Shown here in pieces: positions 1-7,599 of a DNA stretch of 37,265 nucleotides. A program made the position numbers and the translations under genes. A model generated the notes under the pieces. The model saw only the letters and a program-made list of their open reading frames with translations. It had not been told where the DNA came from and ran no database searches. Numbering within the stretch: position 1 is the stretch's first letter; every line of letters begins with the position of its first letter. The stretch is from NCBI RefSeq assembly GCF_024808255.1, contig NZ_JANTYS010000039.1, positions 1 to 37,265 on the forward strand. The letters run 5' to 3'. The stretch is from Mucilaginibacter dorajii (GTDB lineage Bacteria; Bacteroidota; Bacteroidia; Sphingobacteriales; Sphingobacteriaceae).

Positions 1-11
1 TTGTTTTATAC

Positions 12-137
12 TTATTTGGGTGCTTCAGAGGAATTCGGCGTTGGCTCATCAAAATCGCCATCATCTGCATAGTACTGCGCCATAGACGTTGGGGCATCTA
101 CTTCACAACATCTTTTTTGGCTACCTTTAATATCCAT
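12..137 (-). CDS. possible 41-residue small protein downstream of P1
   Basis: An ATG at 137 opens a 41-codon frame ending in TAA at 12-14, beginning 28 nt after the stop of permease P1 on the same strand. The peptide starts MDIKGSQKRCCEVDAP, has a Cys-Cys pair near the N-terminus, and an acidic, Asp/Glu/Pro/Ser-rich C-terminal half. It has no signal peptide or membrane segment. An in-frame TGA lies 15 nt before the ATG, so it is not the tail of a longer frame. If real, it would be the last gene of the P4-P1 unit. I recognise no family; it could be a chance frame. Confidence 0.3.
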   Translation of the reverse strand: MDIKGSQKRCCEVDAPTSMAQYYADDGDFDEPTPNSSEAPK

Positions 138-165
138 CCGAATAATCAGCTTTCACCTTCGCTAC

Positions 166-2544
166 CTATTCGCTTCTCAAGCTTTTTACCGGGTTGGCCA
201 ATGATGCCAATACCGATCTGTAGCCTACTGTAATTGTCGCGATAATGAACGTTAATAAAATCGACTCCAGGAAAATAACCGGACCTATAGTAATACGATA
301 TTGAAAATCTTTCAAATAATTATGCATTGCCCACCAGGCCAGCGGCGCGGCAATTGCAAACGCTATTAACAGTAAAAAGGTAAACTCTTTACCAAACAGC
401 CACAGGATATTCCTGATCTCGGCCCCCAGTACTTTGCGTACACCAATCTCTTTAGTTTTGCGCACGGCCATAAAGGATACCAGGCCATATAAACCAAGGC
501 AACCGATAACTATGGCTATACCCGCAAAAGCCTCAATCAGTGTAAGCAAAATGGTATCCATCTGGTAAAACTTTTTAATGGTATCATCCAGAAACTCGTA
601 CGAGTAAAATTCCTCAGGGAAGGTTTCATTCCAGATCTTTTCAAATGACGCCAGTGATGATTTTGCATTATGCATATTCATTTTGATGGCCACAGTTGAA
701 TAATTGTTATAGTTGGGCATAATGCATATTGGTGAAATTTCACTGTGAAAAGAATAATTGTAAAAATCCTTTACTACACCAACTATGGGAGCAGTGGTGT
801 GCTTACCATTTATCGATAATATTTTGCCAATAACATCCTGTGGTTTCAAGTGCAGTTTTTTAACAAAGGTTTCATTAACCACAAACTCACGTGTTGTATC
901 CGCCGGGAAAAAGTTACGGCCGGCAACCAACTTTAAACCGAATGTAGAAATGTAATCTTCATCGGCGTTTTTTACATTGATACCCCAATGCTCATCCTCT
1001 GCACGATGATCGTAATTAACACCGGTAGTATTATTGGATTGCGATGCCGGCGCCCGGAAACAATAAGAAACTTTGTCGACACCCTGCACTCCATTCAACC
1101 GGTTTTTCATGGTGCTTAGCTTGGCTTTATCATTTGAAGGGACCGGTAATAAAACAATCCCGTCCTTTTTAAAGCCAAGATCTGCTGTTTGGGAGTAATG
1201 CAGCTGCGATACGATGATGATGGTGCCTATAATGAGTACCTGCGAAATGGCAAATTGCGTTACTACTAAAACGCGACGTAATGAAAAGCCGCCCACATGT
1301 TTTTGCGATAACTTACTTTTAAGCGCCAGGATTGGCTGAAACCTTGCCAATACCAAGCCCGGGTATGAGCCCGATAGGAAAATTACTACAATACCTATTA
1401 ACACAATAAACAGAGCCAACTCCCCTTTATCAAAAACCATTTCTGACTGGAACAACTGATTTATAGCCGGTAAAGCCACGTAAGAGATCCCAATTGCCAG
1501 TACTACCGCAACAATGGTAATTAAAGCGGTTTCGGCAATAAATTGCCAAAAAAGCTGGTATGGTAAACTACCCAATACCTTGCGGATGCCTACTTCTTTT
1601 GAACGGTTTAAAGCTTGCGCTGTAGCCAGGTTCACAAAATTTACGCAGGCTGTTATAATTAAAAACAAACCGATAAAGAACAATGCCCACAAATACTTTT
1701 TATCCGCATAACCATCCAGTTCGGCATTAAAGTGCATATCGTTGAGGGGCTGCAGTTTAAAAAACCATACTTTTAAATCCCGACCTGTGTAATGCTTTTT
1801 AACAATGTCTGCCAACGCTTTCTCGGCCTGTTCTTTTGATACACCTTTTTTTAACTTGGTAAATGCCTCGCTACCGCTGTATACGCCGCCCCAGTTTTCT
1901 TCGCGACGTTTATCGGTATATTCATCCATGTTTCCGTAGGATACATAGATCTGCTGCCTGCGATCTGTATTTGGAGGCAGATCCTTCAAAATACCCGTTA
2001 TGGTAAAATTGACCTTGTTATCCAGGCGGATTACTTTGCCGATAGCATTATCGCTGCCAAAGTATTTTTGCGCCATTTTTTGTGTGATGATAGCTTCGCC
2101 CGGTGCCACCAATACTGTTTTTTTATCCCCCTTCAGCAAAGGAAAATTCAGGATATCAAAATAAGGAGTTTCCGTAAATGCGATGCCATCCTCCTCCTGG
2201 AACTTTTTAACCTCATTACCCTTGGTTATGGTGATCAAAGGGTTACGGAAATTAATTACCCTGGCGGTTTTCTCGCCTAAAGCAAAATCATTTCTGAAAG
2301 TTTTACCCAAAGGCTGCGGCACACCGTTTGATTTGCCAATGCCGTCATCATGCCACTCGGTATACAACCTGAAAACCCTGTCGGGGTCTTTATGAAAAGT
2401 ATCAAAGCTTAGGTGATAAGTTATCAGCGTAAAAATGAGTATGCCGCAGGCAATACCCAAAGCCAAACCAATAACACTTATAAACGCGTATGCCTTGTTA
2501 CGCTTTAAATTTCTCCAGGCAATTTTAATATAGTTTTTTATCAT
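166..2544 (-). CDS. FtsX/MacB-like ABC transporter permease (P1)
   Basis: Inner-membrane permease of the two-domain FtsX family (FtsX PF02687 with MacB_PCD PF12704), 792 residues. Predicted order: TM1 about 20-43, periplasmic core domain 1 about 50-280, TM2 284-307, coupling motif RSKEVGIRK from 314, TM3 336-360, TM4 376-398, TM5 425-447, core domain 2 about 450-655, TM6 665-694, second coupling motif KTKEIGVRK from 696, TM7 721-740, TM8 755-773, tail NPVKSLRSE. It belongs to the group with TAQ after TM2 and has APAS in core domain 2. One chain supplies both half-permeases, so it probably works with a separate ATPase dimer, as YbbP does with YbbA; none is encoded nearby. It is the last permease of the P4-P1 block, 93 nt after P2. 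Substrate unknown. Confidence 0.95.
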   Translation of the reverse strand: MIKNYIKIAWRNLKRNKAYAFISVIGLALGIACGILIFTLITYHLSFDTFHKDPDRVFRLYTEWHDDGIGKSNGVPQPLGKTFRNDFALGEKTARVINFRNPLITITKGNEVKKFQEEDGIAFTETPYFDILNFPLLKGDKKTVLVAPGEAIITQKMAQKYFGSDNAIGKVIRLDNKVNFTITGILKDLPPNTDRRQQIYVSYGNMDEYTDKRREENWGGVYSGSEAFTKLKKGVSKEQAEKALADIVKKHYTGRDLKVWFFKLQPLNDMHFNAELDGYADKKYLWALFFIGLFLIITACVNFVNLATAQALNRSKEVGIRKVLGSLPYQLFWQFIAETALITIVAVVLAIGISYVALPAINQLFQSEMVFDKGELALFIVLIGIVVIFLSGSYPGLVLARFQPILALKSKLSQKHVGGFSLRRVLVVTQFAISQVLIIGTIIIVSQLHYSQTADLGFKKDGIVLLPVPSNDKAKLSTMKNRLNGVQGVDKVSYCFRAPASQSNNTTGVNYDHRAEDEHWGINVKNADEDYISTFGLKLVAGRNFFPADTTREFVVNETFVKKLHLKPQDVIGKILSINGKHTTAPIVGVVKDFYNYSFHSEISPICIMPNYNNYSTVAIKMNMHNAKSSLASFEKIWNETFPEEFYSYEFLDDTIKKFYQMDTILLTLIEAFAGIAIVIGCLGLYGLVSFMAVRKTKEIGVRKVLGAEIRNILWLFGKEFTFLLLIAFAIAAPLAWWAMHNYLKDFQYRITIGPVIFLESILLTFIIATITVGYRSVLASLANPVKSLRSE

Positions 2545-2546
2545 GA

Positions 2547-2582
2547 TGGTTCATTAGTTCAATTGTTCATTAGTTCATTGGT
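2547..2582. repeat. TTCATTAG octamer repeat, copy 1
   Basis: Four units of period 8 (TTCATTAG, TTCAATTG, TTCATTAG, TTCATTGG) lie just upstream of the P1 start codon. The 36-nt block, with its leading TGG, is identical to 5031-5066 upstream of P2. Confidence 0.8.
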
Positions 2583-2637
2583 ACCTTGCAGGTTAACATT
2601 TTGCAAATACTCCTGCAAACTGCCCACCGATAACTGC

Positions 2638-5025
2638 CTACTCACTACGTAGGCTTTTTACCGGGTTGGTTAAAGCCGCTTTTATGGCCTGGAAGCTTAT
2701 GGCTACCAGGGTAATGATGATGGCAACCAAAGCAGATAACAGGAATACACCCGGGCCTATGGTTATCCGGTAATCATATTTCTGCAGCCAATCCCGCAAA
2801 AAGTAAAATGCTATAGGCGATGCTATAATGCAGCTAATCACCACCAGTACAATAAAATCGCCCGATAGCAGCAACCATACATTTGTTATGGATGCACCAA
2901 GCACTTTGCGGATGCCTATCTCTTTAGTACGTTGCTCAGCCACATAGGCTGCCAGGCCAAACAGGCCAAGGCACGATATAAATATAGCCAAACCTGCAAA
3001 AACGCCGGCAAGTTTGCCTACCAATAGTTCCAGGTTAAATTTATGGTTATACTCGTCATCAACAAACTGGTATATGTATGGATAGGCCGGGTTATACGTA
3101 TCAAAAATTTTGTTAAGCTTTGGCAAGGCATCGTGAATGCTCACATTTTTTGCCAGGCGGTACATAATGTTATTGCCTCCCCTGCCGTGATTAAAGATAG
3201 CCGGTTGGATGGGCGTAAACGGCGATTCCATCAAGGCGTCTTTCACAATACCTATTATGCGTACCGGTTTAGCACTGCCATTCCAGGTTACCAGTTTATT
3301 TATCGGATCCTTTAACCCTATCCTTTTCACAGCGGCTTCGTTCAGGATAACGTCCGATGTATCACTGGCCCAGTTACTTGTAAAATCCCTGCCGGCTTTT
3401 AAGCTCATACCAAGTGTTTTAAAATAGCTTTCAGAAACCGATATCGAACCGATGTTGATAGGGTCTTCATTGGCATTTTTGCCGGGCCATTTATCAAGTG
3501 AGGTATGGCTGTATATATTGGTTATAGGGCTTGATGCCGAAGCTACGCTCTCCACCAATCCACTTGCTAAAAGATCGTTCCTGAGCGCGCCGAAATGCGT
3601 TTCAAGATCACCGCTCATGTCGGTCATCATCAACCTTTCTGCGCTATAGCCTGTCGGCCTGCTTTTGGCGTACTGAATTTGCTGATAAACAATTACCGTA
3701 CTGATAATTAACGCGATAGAGCAGCTAAACTGAAGTACCACCAATACCTTGCGTGGTAAAGATGCCGCTTTGCCTACCCTTATAGTACCCTTTAAAACCT
3801 GCACCGGGTTAAATGACGACAGGTAAAAAGCCGGCCTGCTGCCTGCCAATAAACCGGTTACGGCCACGTATAGCAACATCACACTCCAGAACAACGGATT
3901 AGCATACGGAATGGCTATAAAGCCGCCGGTCAGCTCGTTAAACGACGGAATAACCAGCTGAACAATCAATATTGAAAACAGGAACGCGATAAAAGTGATC
4001 AACAGCGATTCGGCCAAGAACTGGATGATGAGGTCTTTCCGTTGTGAGCCAATGGCTTTCCTTACCCCTACCTCACGGGCGCGTTTTTCTGACCGGGCAG
4101 TGCTCAGGTTCATGAAATTGATGCAGGCTATCAGCAATACCAGGATGCCGATAATACTAAACATACGCACATAGTCAATAAAACCGCCAACAGCTTTACC
4201 GTTTTTAAAGTCGGTATACAGGTGCCAGTCTTTCATGGGGTGCAGGATAACTTCGGGGTGGGCTATCCGCATCTGCACACTGTTGTCATATACTATGTTT
4301 TTTATTTTAGGGGCAATCTGCTCCATAGTTACGCCAGGCTGCAACTCCACAAACATATTGAAGGAGTTGTTTGTCCAGGTAACGCGGGCATTTTTCATCC
4401 AGCTTTCAGTTTGCTCTTTGAAGCTGAAAGGGGTTAAAAAATTGAATTGTTTAGTGGCATTTTTAGGGATGTTTTTGATAACCCCTGTAACCTTCAGGTT
4501 ATGGCTGTTATCGTAACGAATGATTTTGTTTATCGGATCGGCATTGCCAAATAAGGCTGTTGCTGTGGCCTCGTCGATAATGATGGAATTTGGATCGGTA
4601 AACGCATCTTTTGCACTCCCTTTTACAAAGGGATACTGAAACATCTTTAAAAAATCGGGATGCGCGGCACCGCCGCCAAGGTATAGTTTTTTAGTACCTA
4701 CCAACAGGTCATGCCATTGCCAGCCTACCCAATCGGTTTCGGCCACGAATTTTATGCCGGGGATCTGTTTGCGCAATACATCGGCTAATGGGATGGCAAC
4801 AGCGGTTTGCGTATGCTCGTCATGCTGCGATGTAAAGTGTACTTCAACCTGGTATAGCTGCTTATAGTTTGGTAAAAACTTATCATAAGAAAACTCATTG
4901 CTTACCCATAAGCCTATGAGCAAAGCCACAGCCATACCAGCAGCTAAGCCCAATATGTTAATAGCGCTGTAAATCTTATTGTTTAAGATATTGCGCCATG
5001 CGATTTTTAAGTAGTTTCTAAGCAT
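2638..5025 (-). CDS. FtsX/MacB-like ABC transporter permease (P2)
   Basis: 795-residue two-domain FtsX permease of the inner membrane. TM1 about 19-41, core domain 1 to about 280, TM2 286-307, coupling motif RAREVGVRK from 315, TM3 338-360, TM4 379-398, TM5 427-447, core domain 2, TM6 about 672-695, second motif RTKEIGIRK from 699, TM7 723-744, TM8 759-779, tail NPVKSLRSE. Core domain 1 holds the conserved FGNADPINK segment near 159. It belongs to the TAR group (NLSTAR after TM2) and is most like P3: both read AGSxPAFYLSSFNP after TM4. The ATG at 5025 gives the standard family N-terminus MLRNYLKIAWRN. Separated from P3 upstream by 110 nt of repeat-containing DNA. Substrate unknown. Confidence 0.95.
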   Translation of the reverse strand: MLRNYLKIAWRNILNNKIYSAINILGLAAGMAVALLIGLWVSNEFSYDKFLPNYKQLYQVEVHFTSQHDEHTQTAVAIPLADVLRKQIPGIKFVAETDWVGWQWHDLLVGTKKLYLGGGAAHPDFLKMFQYPFVKGSAKDAFTDPNSIIIDEATATALFGNADPINKIIRYDNSHNLKVTGVIKNIPKNATKQFNFLTPFSFKEQTESWMKNARVTWTNNSFNMFVELQPGVTMEQIAPKIKNIVYDNSVQMRIAHPEVILHPMKDWHLYTDFKNGKAVGGFIDYVRMFSIIGILVLLIACINFMNLSTARSEKRAREVGVRKAIGSQRKDLIIQFLAESLLITFIAFLFSILIVQLVIPSFNELTGGFIAIPYANPLFWSVMLLYVAVTGLLAGSRPAFYLSSFNPVQVLKGTIRVGKAASLPRKVLVVLQFSCSIALIISTVIVYQQIQYAKSRPTGYSAERLMMTDMSGDLETHFGALRNDLLASGLVESVASASSPITNIYSHTSLDKWPGKNANEDPINIGSISVSESYFKTLGMSLKAGRDFTSNWASDTSDVILNEAAVKRIGLKDPINKLVTWNGSAKPVRIIGIVKDALMESPFTPIQPAIFNHGRGGNNIMYRLAKNVSIHDALPKLNKIFDTYNPAYPYIYQFVDDEYNHKFNLELLVGKLAGVFAGLAIFISCLGLFGLAAYVAEQRTKEIGIRKVLGASITNVWLLLSGDFIVLVVISCIIASPIAFYFLRDWLQKYDYRITIGPGVFLLSALVAIIITLVAISFQAIKAALTNPVKSLRSE

Positions 5026-5030
5026 AATGT

Positions 5031-5066
5031 TGGTTCATTAGTTCAATTGTTCATTAGTTCATTGGT
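5031..5066. repeat. TTCATTAG octamer repeat, copy 2
   Basis: Perfect 36-nt copy of 2547-2582, placed just upstream of the P2 start codon. Confidence 0.8.
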
Positions 5067-5096
5067 GTCTTGTCATCGAGCCATTTTTTTAATTCC

Positions 5097-5130
5097 AATG
5101 ACCTAATGACGCGAAGCAAATGATTAATAA
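5097..5130. repeat. AATGACC/GCGAAGC intergenic repeat, degenerate copy
   Basis: Heptamer-like AATGACCTAATGAC followed by GCGAAGC and AAATGATTAATAA, next to the stop codon of P3. A decayed left arm (TCATCGAGCCATT) lies at about 5073-5085. Same family as 7526-7599 and 24404-24478. Confidence 0.65.
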
Positions 5131-5135
5131 CTTAA

Positions 5136-7493
5136 TTACTCATTTCTTAAACTCTTAACCGGGTTACTCAACGCCGCTTTTATAGCCTGGAAACTTACCG
5201 TTGCCAAGGCAATAAGCACTGTTAATATACCTGCGGTTGCAAACACCCACCAGTGAATAGTTACCCGGTATTGATAATTTTGCAGCCAGCTATTGATAGC
5301 CAAGTATGCCACCGGGAAGGCTATAAGGCACGAAATACCTATCAGCTGTAAAAAATCTTTTGATAATAGGCCGGTTAAGCCAGCTACGGTGGCACCCAAA
5401 ACTTTGCGGATGCCAATTTCTTTTATCCGGCGCTCGGCGGTGTAGGCGGCCAGGCCAAACAAACCCAGGCACGATATAAGTATAGCCAACGACGCGAAAA
5501 CACCAGCCAACGTACCGGTAAGCGTTTCCGTTTTAAACAACAGGTCAAACTCATCGTCAACAAATTTATACTCAAACGGGTAGCCGGGGTTATTTGATTT
5601 GATGATACTGCCTACTTTGCTCAATACATCCTGCAGGTTTGCATCGTGCTTAAATCTGATGGTTAAAAAGCGGGCGCCATCGATGTGATTATATAATAAC
5701 ATGGGTGCGCTGGCGGCATACATATCATTGTAAAGATAGTCTTTAACAATGCCGGTTACGGTTAAACGTTTTGAACCGCCCTCCGTTATAATAGCACCTA
5801 TATGGCCTTGTTTACCCATTTGTTTGGCAAAGGCTTCATTGATGATCACGTTATTACTGTCGATAGTTGGATTAGCATAAAAATTCCTGCCCGATGCCAG
5901 CTTCATATCCATGGTTGATAAAAAATGTTCGTTAACACTTTCTATACTTATTAATGGATTTTTTGAAGCGTCCTTGCCTTCCCAGGAATAGTTATCAGTA
6001 TTGCTCCAGATCTCTAAAGCCGGATAATCGCTTAACGCTGCATCCTCAATCACACCAGTTTTTTTCAACTCGTTATAAACTACCGGAAAATGCCCAACCA
6101 GTTTACCTTGGGTACTGATGCTGATCAGGTTGTTTTTATTAAAACCCAGTTTGCGGTTTTTTACGTGTTGAATTTGTTGGTAGATAACCACAGTACCAAT
6201 GATCAATATAATAGAGATGGAAAACTGAATAACCACCAAACTTTGCCTGATAAAGCCCGAGCTTGCGCTCGTTTTTATTTTGATACTTTTTAAAACACTA
6301 ATAGGATTAAATGATGACAGGTAAAAGGCTGGATAGCTCCCTGCCAGTAAGCCAGTAATAGCCCCTATCGCTATTAAATAAGCAACATGATCTGCAGTAA
6401 AAAGATTAAGGGTTAGTTCTTTTTGAACAAGGTTATTGAATGAAGGCAATGCTAAAGCTACCAGCAGCACAGCCACTGCAACGGCTATAAATGACATAAT
6501 CACTGCTTCTCCAATAAACTGGCTTACCAGTTTACCTTTACCTGCGCCCATTACTTTACGTACGCCAACTTCTTTGGCGCGCCTTTCAGACCGGGCTGTT
6601 GCCAGGTTCATGAAATTGATACAGGCTATAAATAATATAATAAAGCCAATAATGGCAAATAAACGTACGTAAACAATACGGCCGCCATCCATTTTTCCAT
6701 CGGTAAAATTATCGTGCAGGTTCCAGTCGTTCATAGCAAACAAGAACGATTCGGTAGTATTACCAGTCTTTTTTGTGCCTATGTAGTTGGCTAATTTTTT
6801 ATTAACGGCATTAACATCTGCCGTTGGCTCCAACTCCACATAAGTATGCGCCCAGTTAGCACCCCAATCTTTCATCCATGGCTTTTTAGGGTCGATATCA
6901 TTTAATGGTGCCAGCCAATGAAACTGAAGGGTGGAATTATTGGGCAAATCCTCAATGACGCCAGTAACGGTAAAATCCTGCTCATTATTCATTTTAAGCA
7001 TTTTACCTATCGGATTGGTATCGCCAAAAAACTTTTTAGCCATAGTGGCATTGATCACTACCGAGTGCACATCATGAAAGGCATTATCGGCACTGCCATA
7101 AACAAAAGGCAGCTTCAGGATTGAAAATATTTCGGCATCGGCATAGTCACCTTTTTCATTGATGGTTTTATCGCCAAGGGAAAATAAAATATCGCCTGTA
7201 CCACCTGAGCGTGCCGCCATTTTTATACCCGGGATATCCAACGCCAATGACTTGGCCATAGGCCCTGGCGTGGCATGAAATGTAGATACCTTACCTTCAT
7301 AAGTTTGATTTTCGTAGATCCTGTAAAGGTTATCCCTTTTTTGAAAGTTGTGGTTAAACGTAAGCTCATCCTGCACCCACAAAAAAATAATGGATGCACA
7401 GGCTATGCCTATGGCAAGGCCAGCGATATTCAAAAAACTATAAGCCTTGTTCTTTAACAGGCTTCGCAAGGTGGTTTTTAAAAAGTTACGCAT
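5136..7493 (-). CDS. FtsX/MacB-like ABC transporter permease (P3)
   Basis: 785-residue inner-membrane permease, the shortest intact one in the array. TM1 about 18-41, core domain 1 to about 270, TM2 277-298, coupling motif RAKEVGVRK from 305, TM3 about 328-350, TM4 369-388, TM5 about 417-437, core domain 2, second motif RIKEIGIRK from 689, two final TMs, tail NPVKSLRNE. FGDTNPIGK followed by FTVTGVIEDLPNNS near 156-187 is the typical core-domain signature. TAR group, sister-like to P2. The ATG at 7493 gives MRNFLKTTLRSLLKNK, in line with its paralogues. No ATP-binding motif is present. Likely in one unit with P4, P2 and P1; substrate unknown. Confidence 0.95.
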   Translation of the reverse strand: MRNFLKTTLRSLLKNKAYSFLNIAGLAIGIACASIIFLWVQDELTFNHNFQKRDNLYRIYENQTYEGKVSTFHATPGPMAKSLALDIPGIKMAARSGGTGDILFSLGDKTINEKGDYADAEIFSILKLPFVYGSADNAFHDVHSVVINATMAKKFFGDTNPIGKMLKMNNEQDFTVTGVIEDLPNNSTLQFHWLAPLNDIDPKKPWMKDWGANWAHTYVELEPTADVNAVNKKLANYIGTKKTGNTTESFLFAMNDWNLHDNFTDGKMDGGRIVYVRLFAIIGFIILFIACINFMNLATARSERRAKEVGVRKVMGAGKGKLVSQFIGEAVIMSFIAVAVAVLLVALALPSFNNLVQKELTLNLFTADHVAYLIAIGAITGLLAGSYPAFYLSSFNPISVLKSIKIKTSASSGFIRQSLVVIQFSISIILIIGTVVIYQQIQHVKNRKLGFNKNNLISISTQGKLVGHFPVVYNELKKTGVIEDAALSDYPALEIWSNTDNYSWEGKDASKNPLISIESVNEHFLSTMDMKLASGRNFYANPTIDSNNVIINEAFAKQMGKQGHIGAIITEGGSKRLTVTGIVKDYLYNDMYAASAPMLLYNHIDGARFLTIRFKHDANLQDVLSKVGSIIKSNNPGYPFEYKFVDDEFDLLFKTETLTGTLAGVFASLAILISCLGLFGLAAYTAERRIKEIGIRKVLGATVAGLTGLLSKDFLQLIGISCLIAFPVAYLAINSWLQNYQYRVTIHWWVFATAGILTVLIALATVSFQAIKAALSNPVKSLRNE

Positions 7494-7525
7494 ATCTAAT
7501 GGTTCATTGGTTCAATTAATACTTG

Positions 7526-7599
7526 TCATTGAGTCATTTGGTCATTAAGTCATTTTAAAAATTCAATGACTTAATGACGCGAAGCAAATGACTCAATGA
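7526..7599. repeat. long inverted repeat with GCGAAG bulge between P4 and P3
   Basis: The left arm 7526-7554 (TCATTGAGTCATTTGGTC...) pairs over all 29 bases with the right arm 7565-7599. The right arm carries one extra GCGAAG, which together with the next C makes GCGAAGC. The loop is 10 nt. The right arm ends one base before the P4 stop codon (7600-7602). Confidence 0.85.

Noticed and set aside
7526..7599. Repeat clusters in permease gaps as CRISPR arrays
   Set aside because: Units are 7-8 nt with no spacers of regular length and no cas genes; they are simple periodic or inverted repeats.
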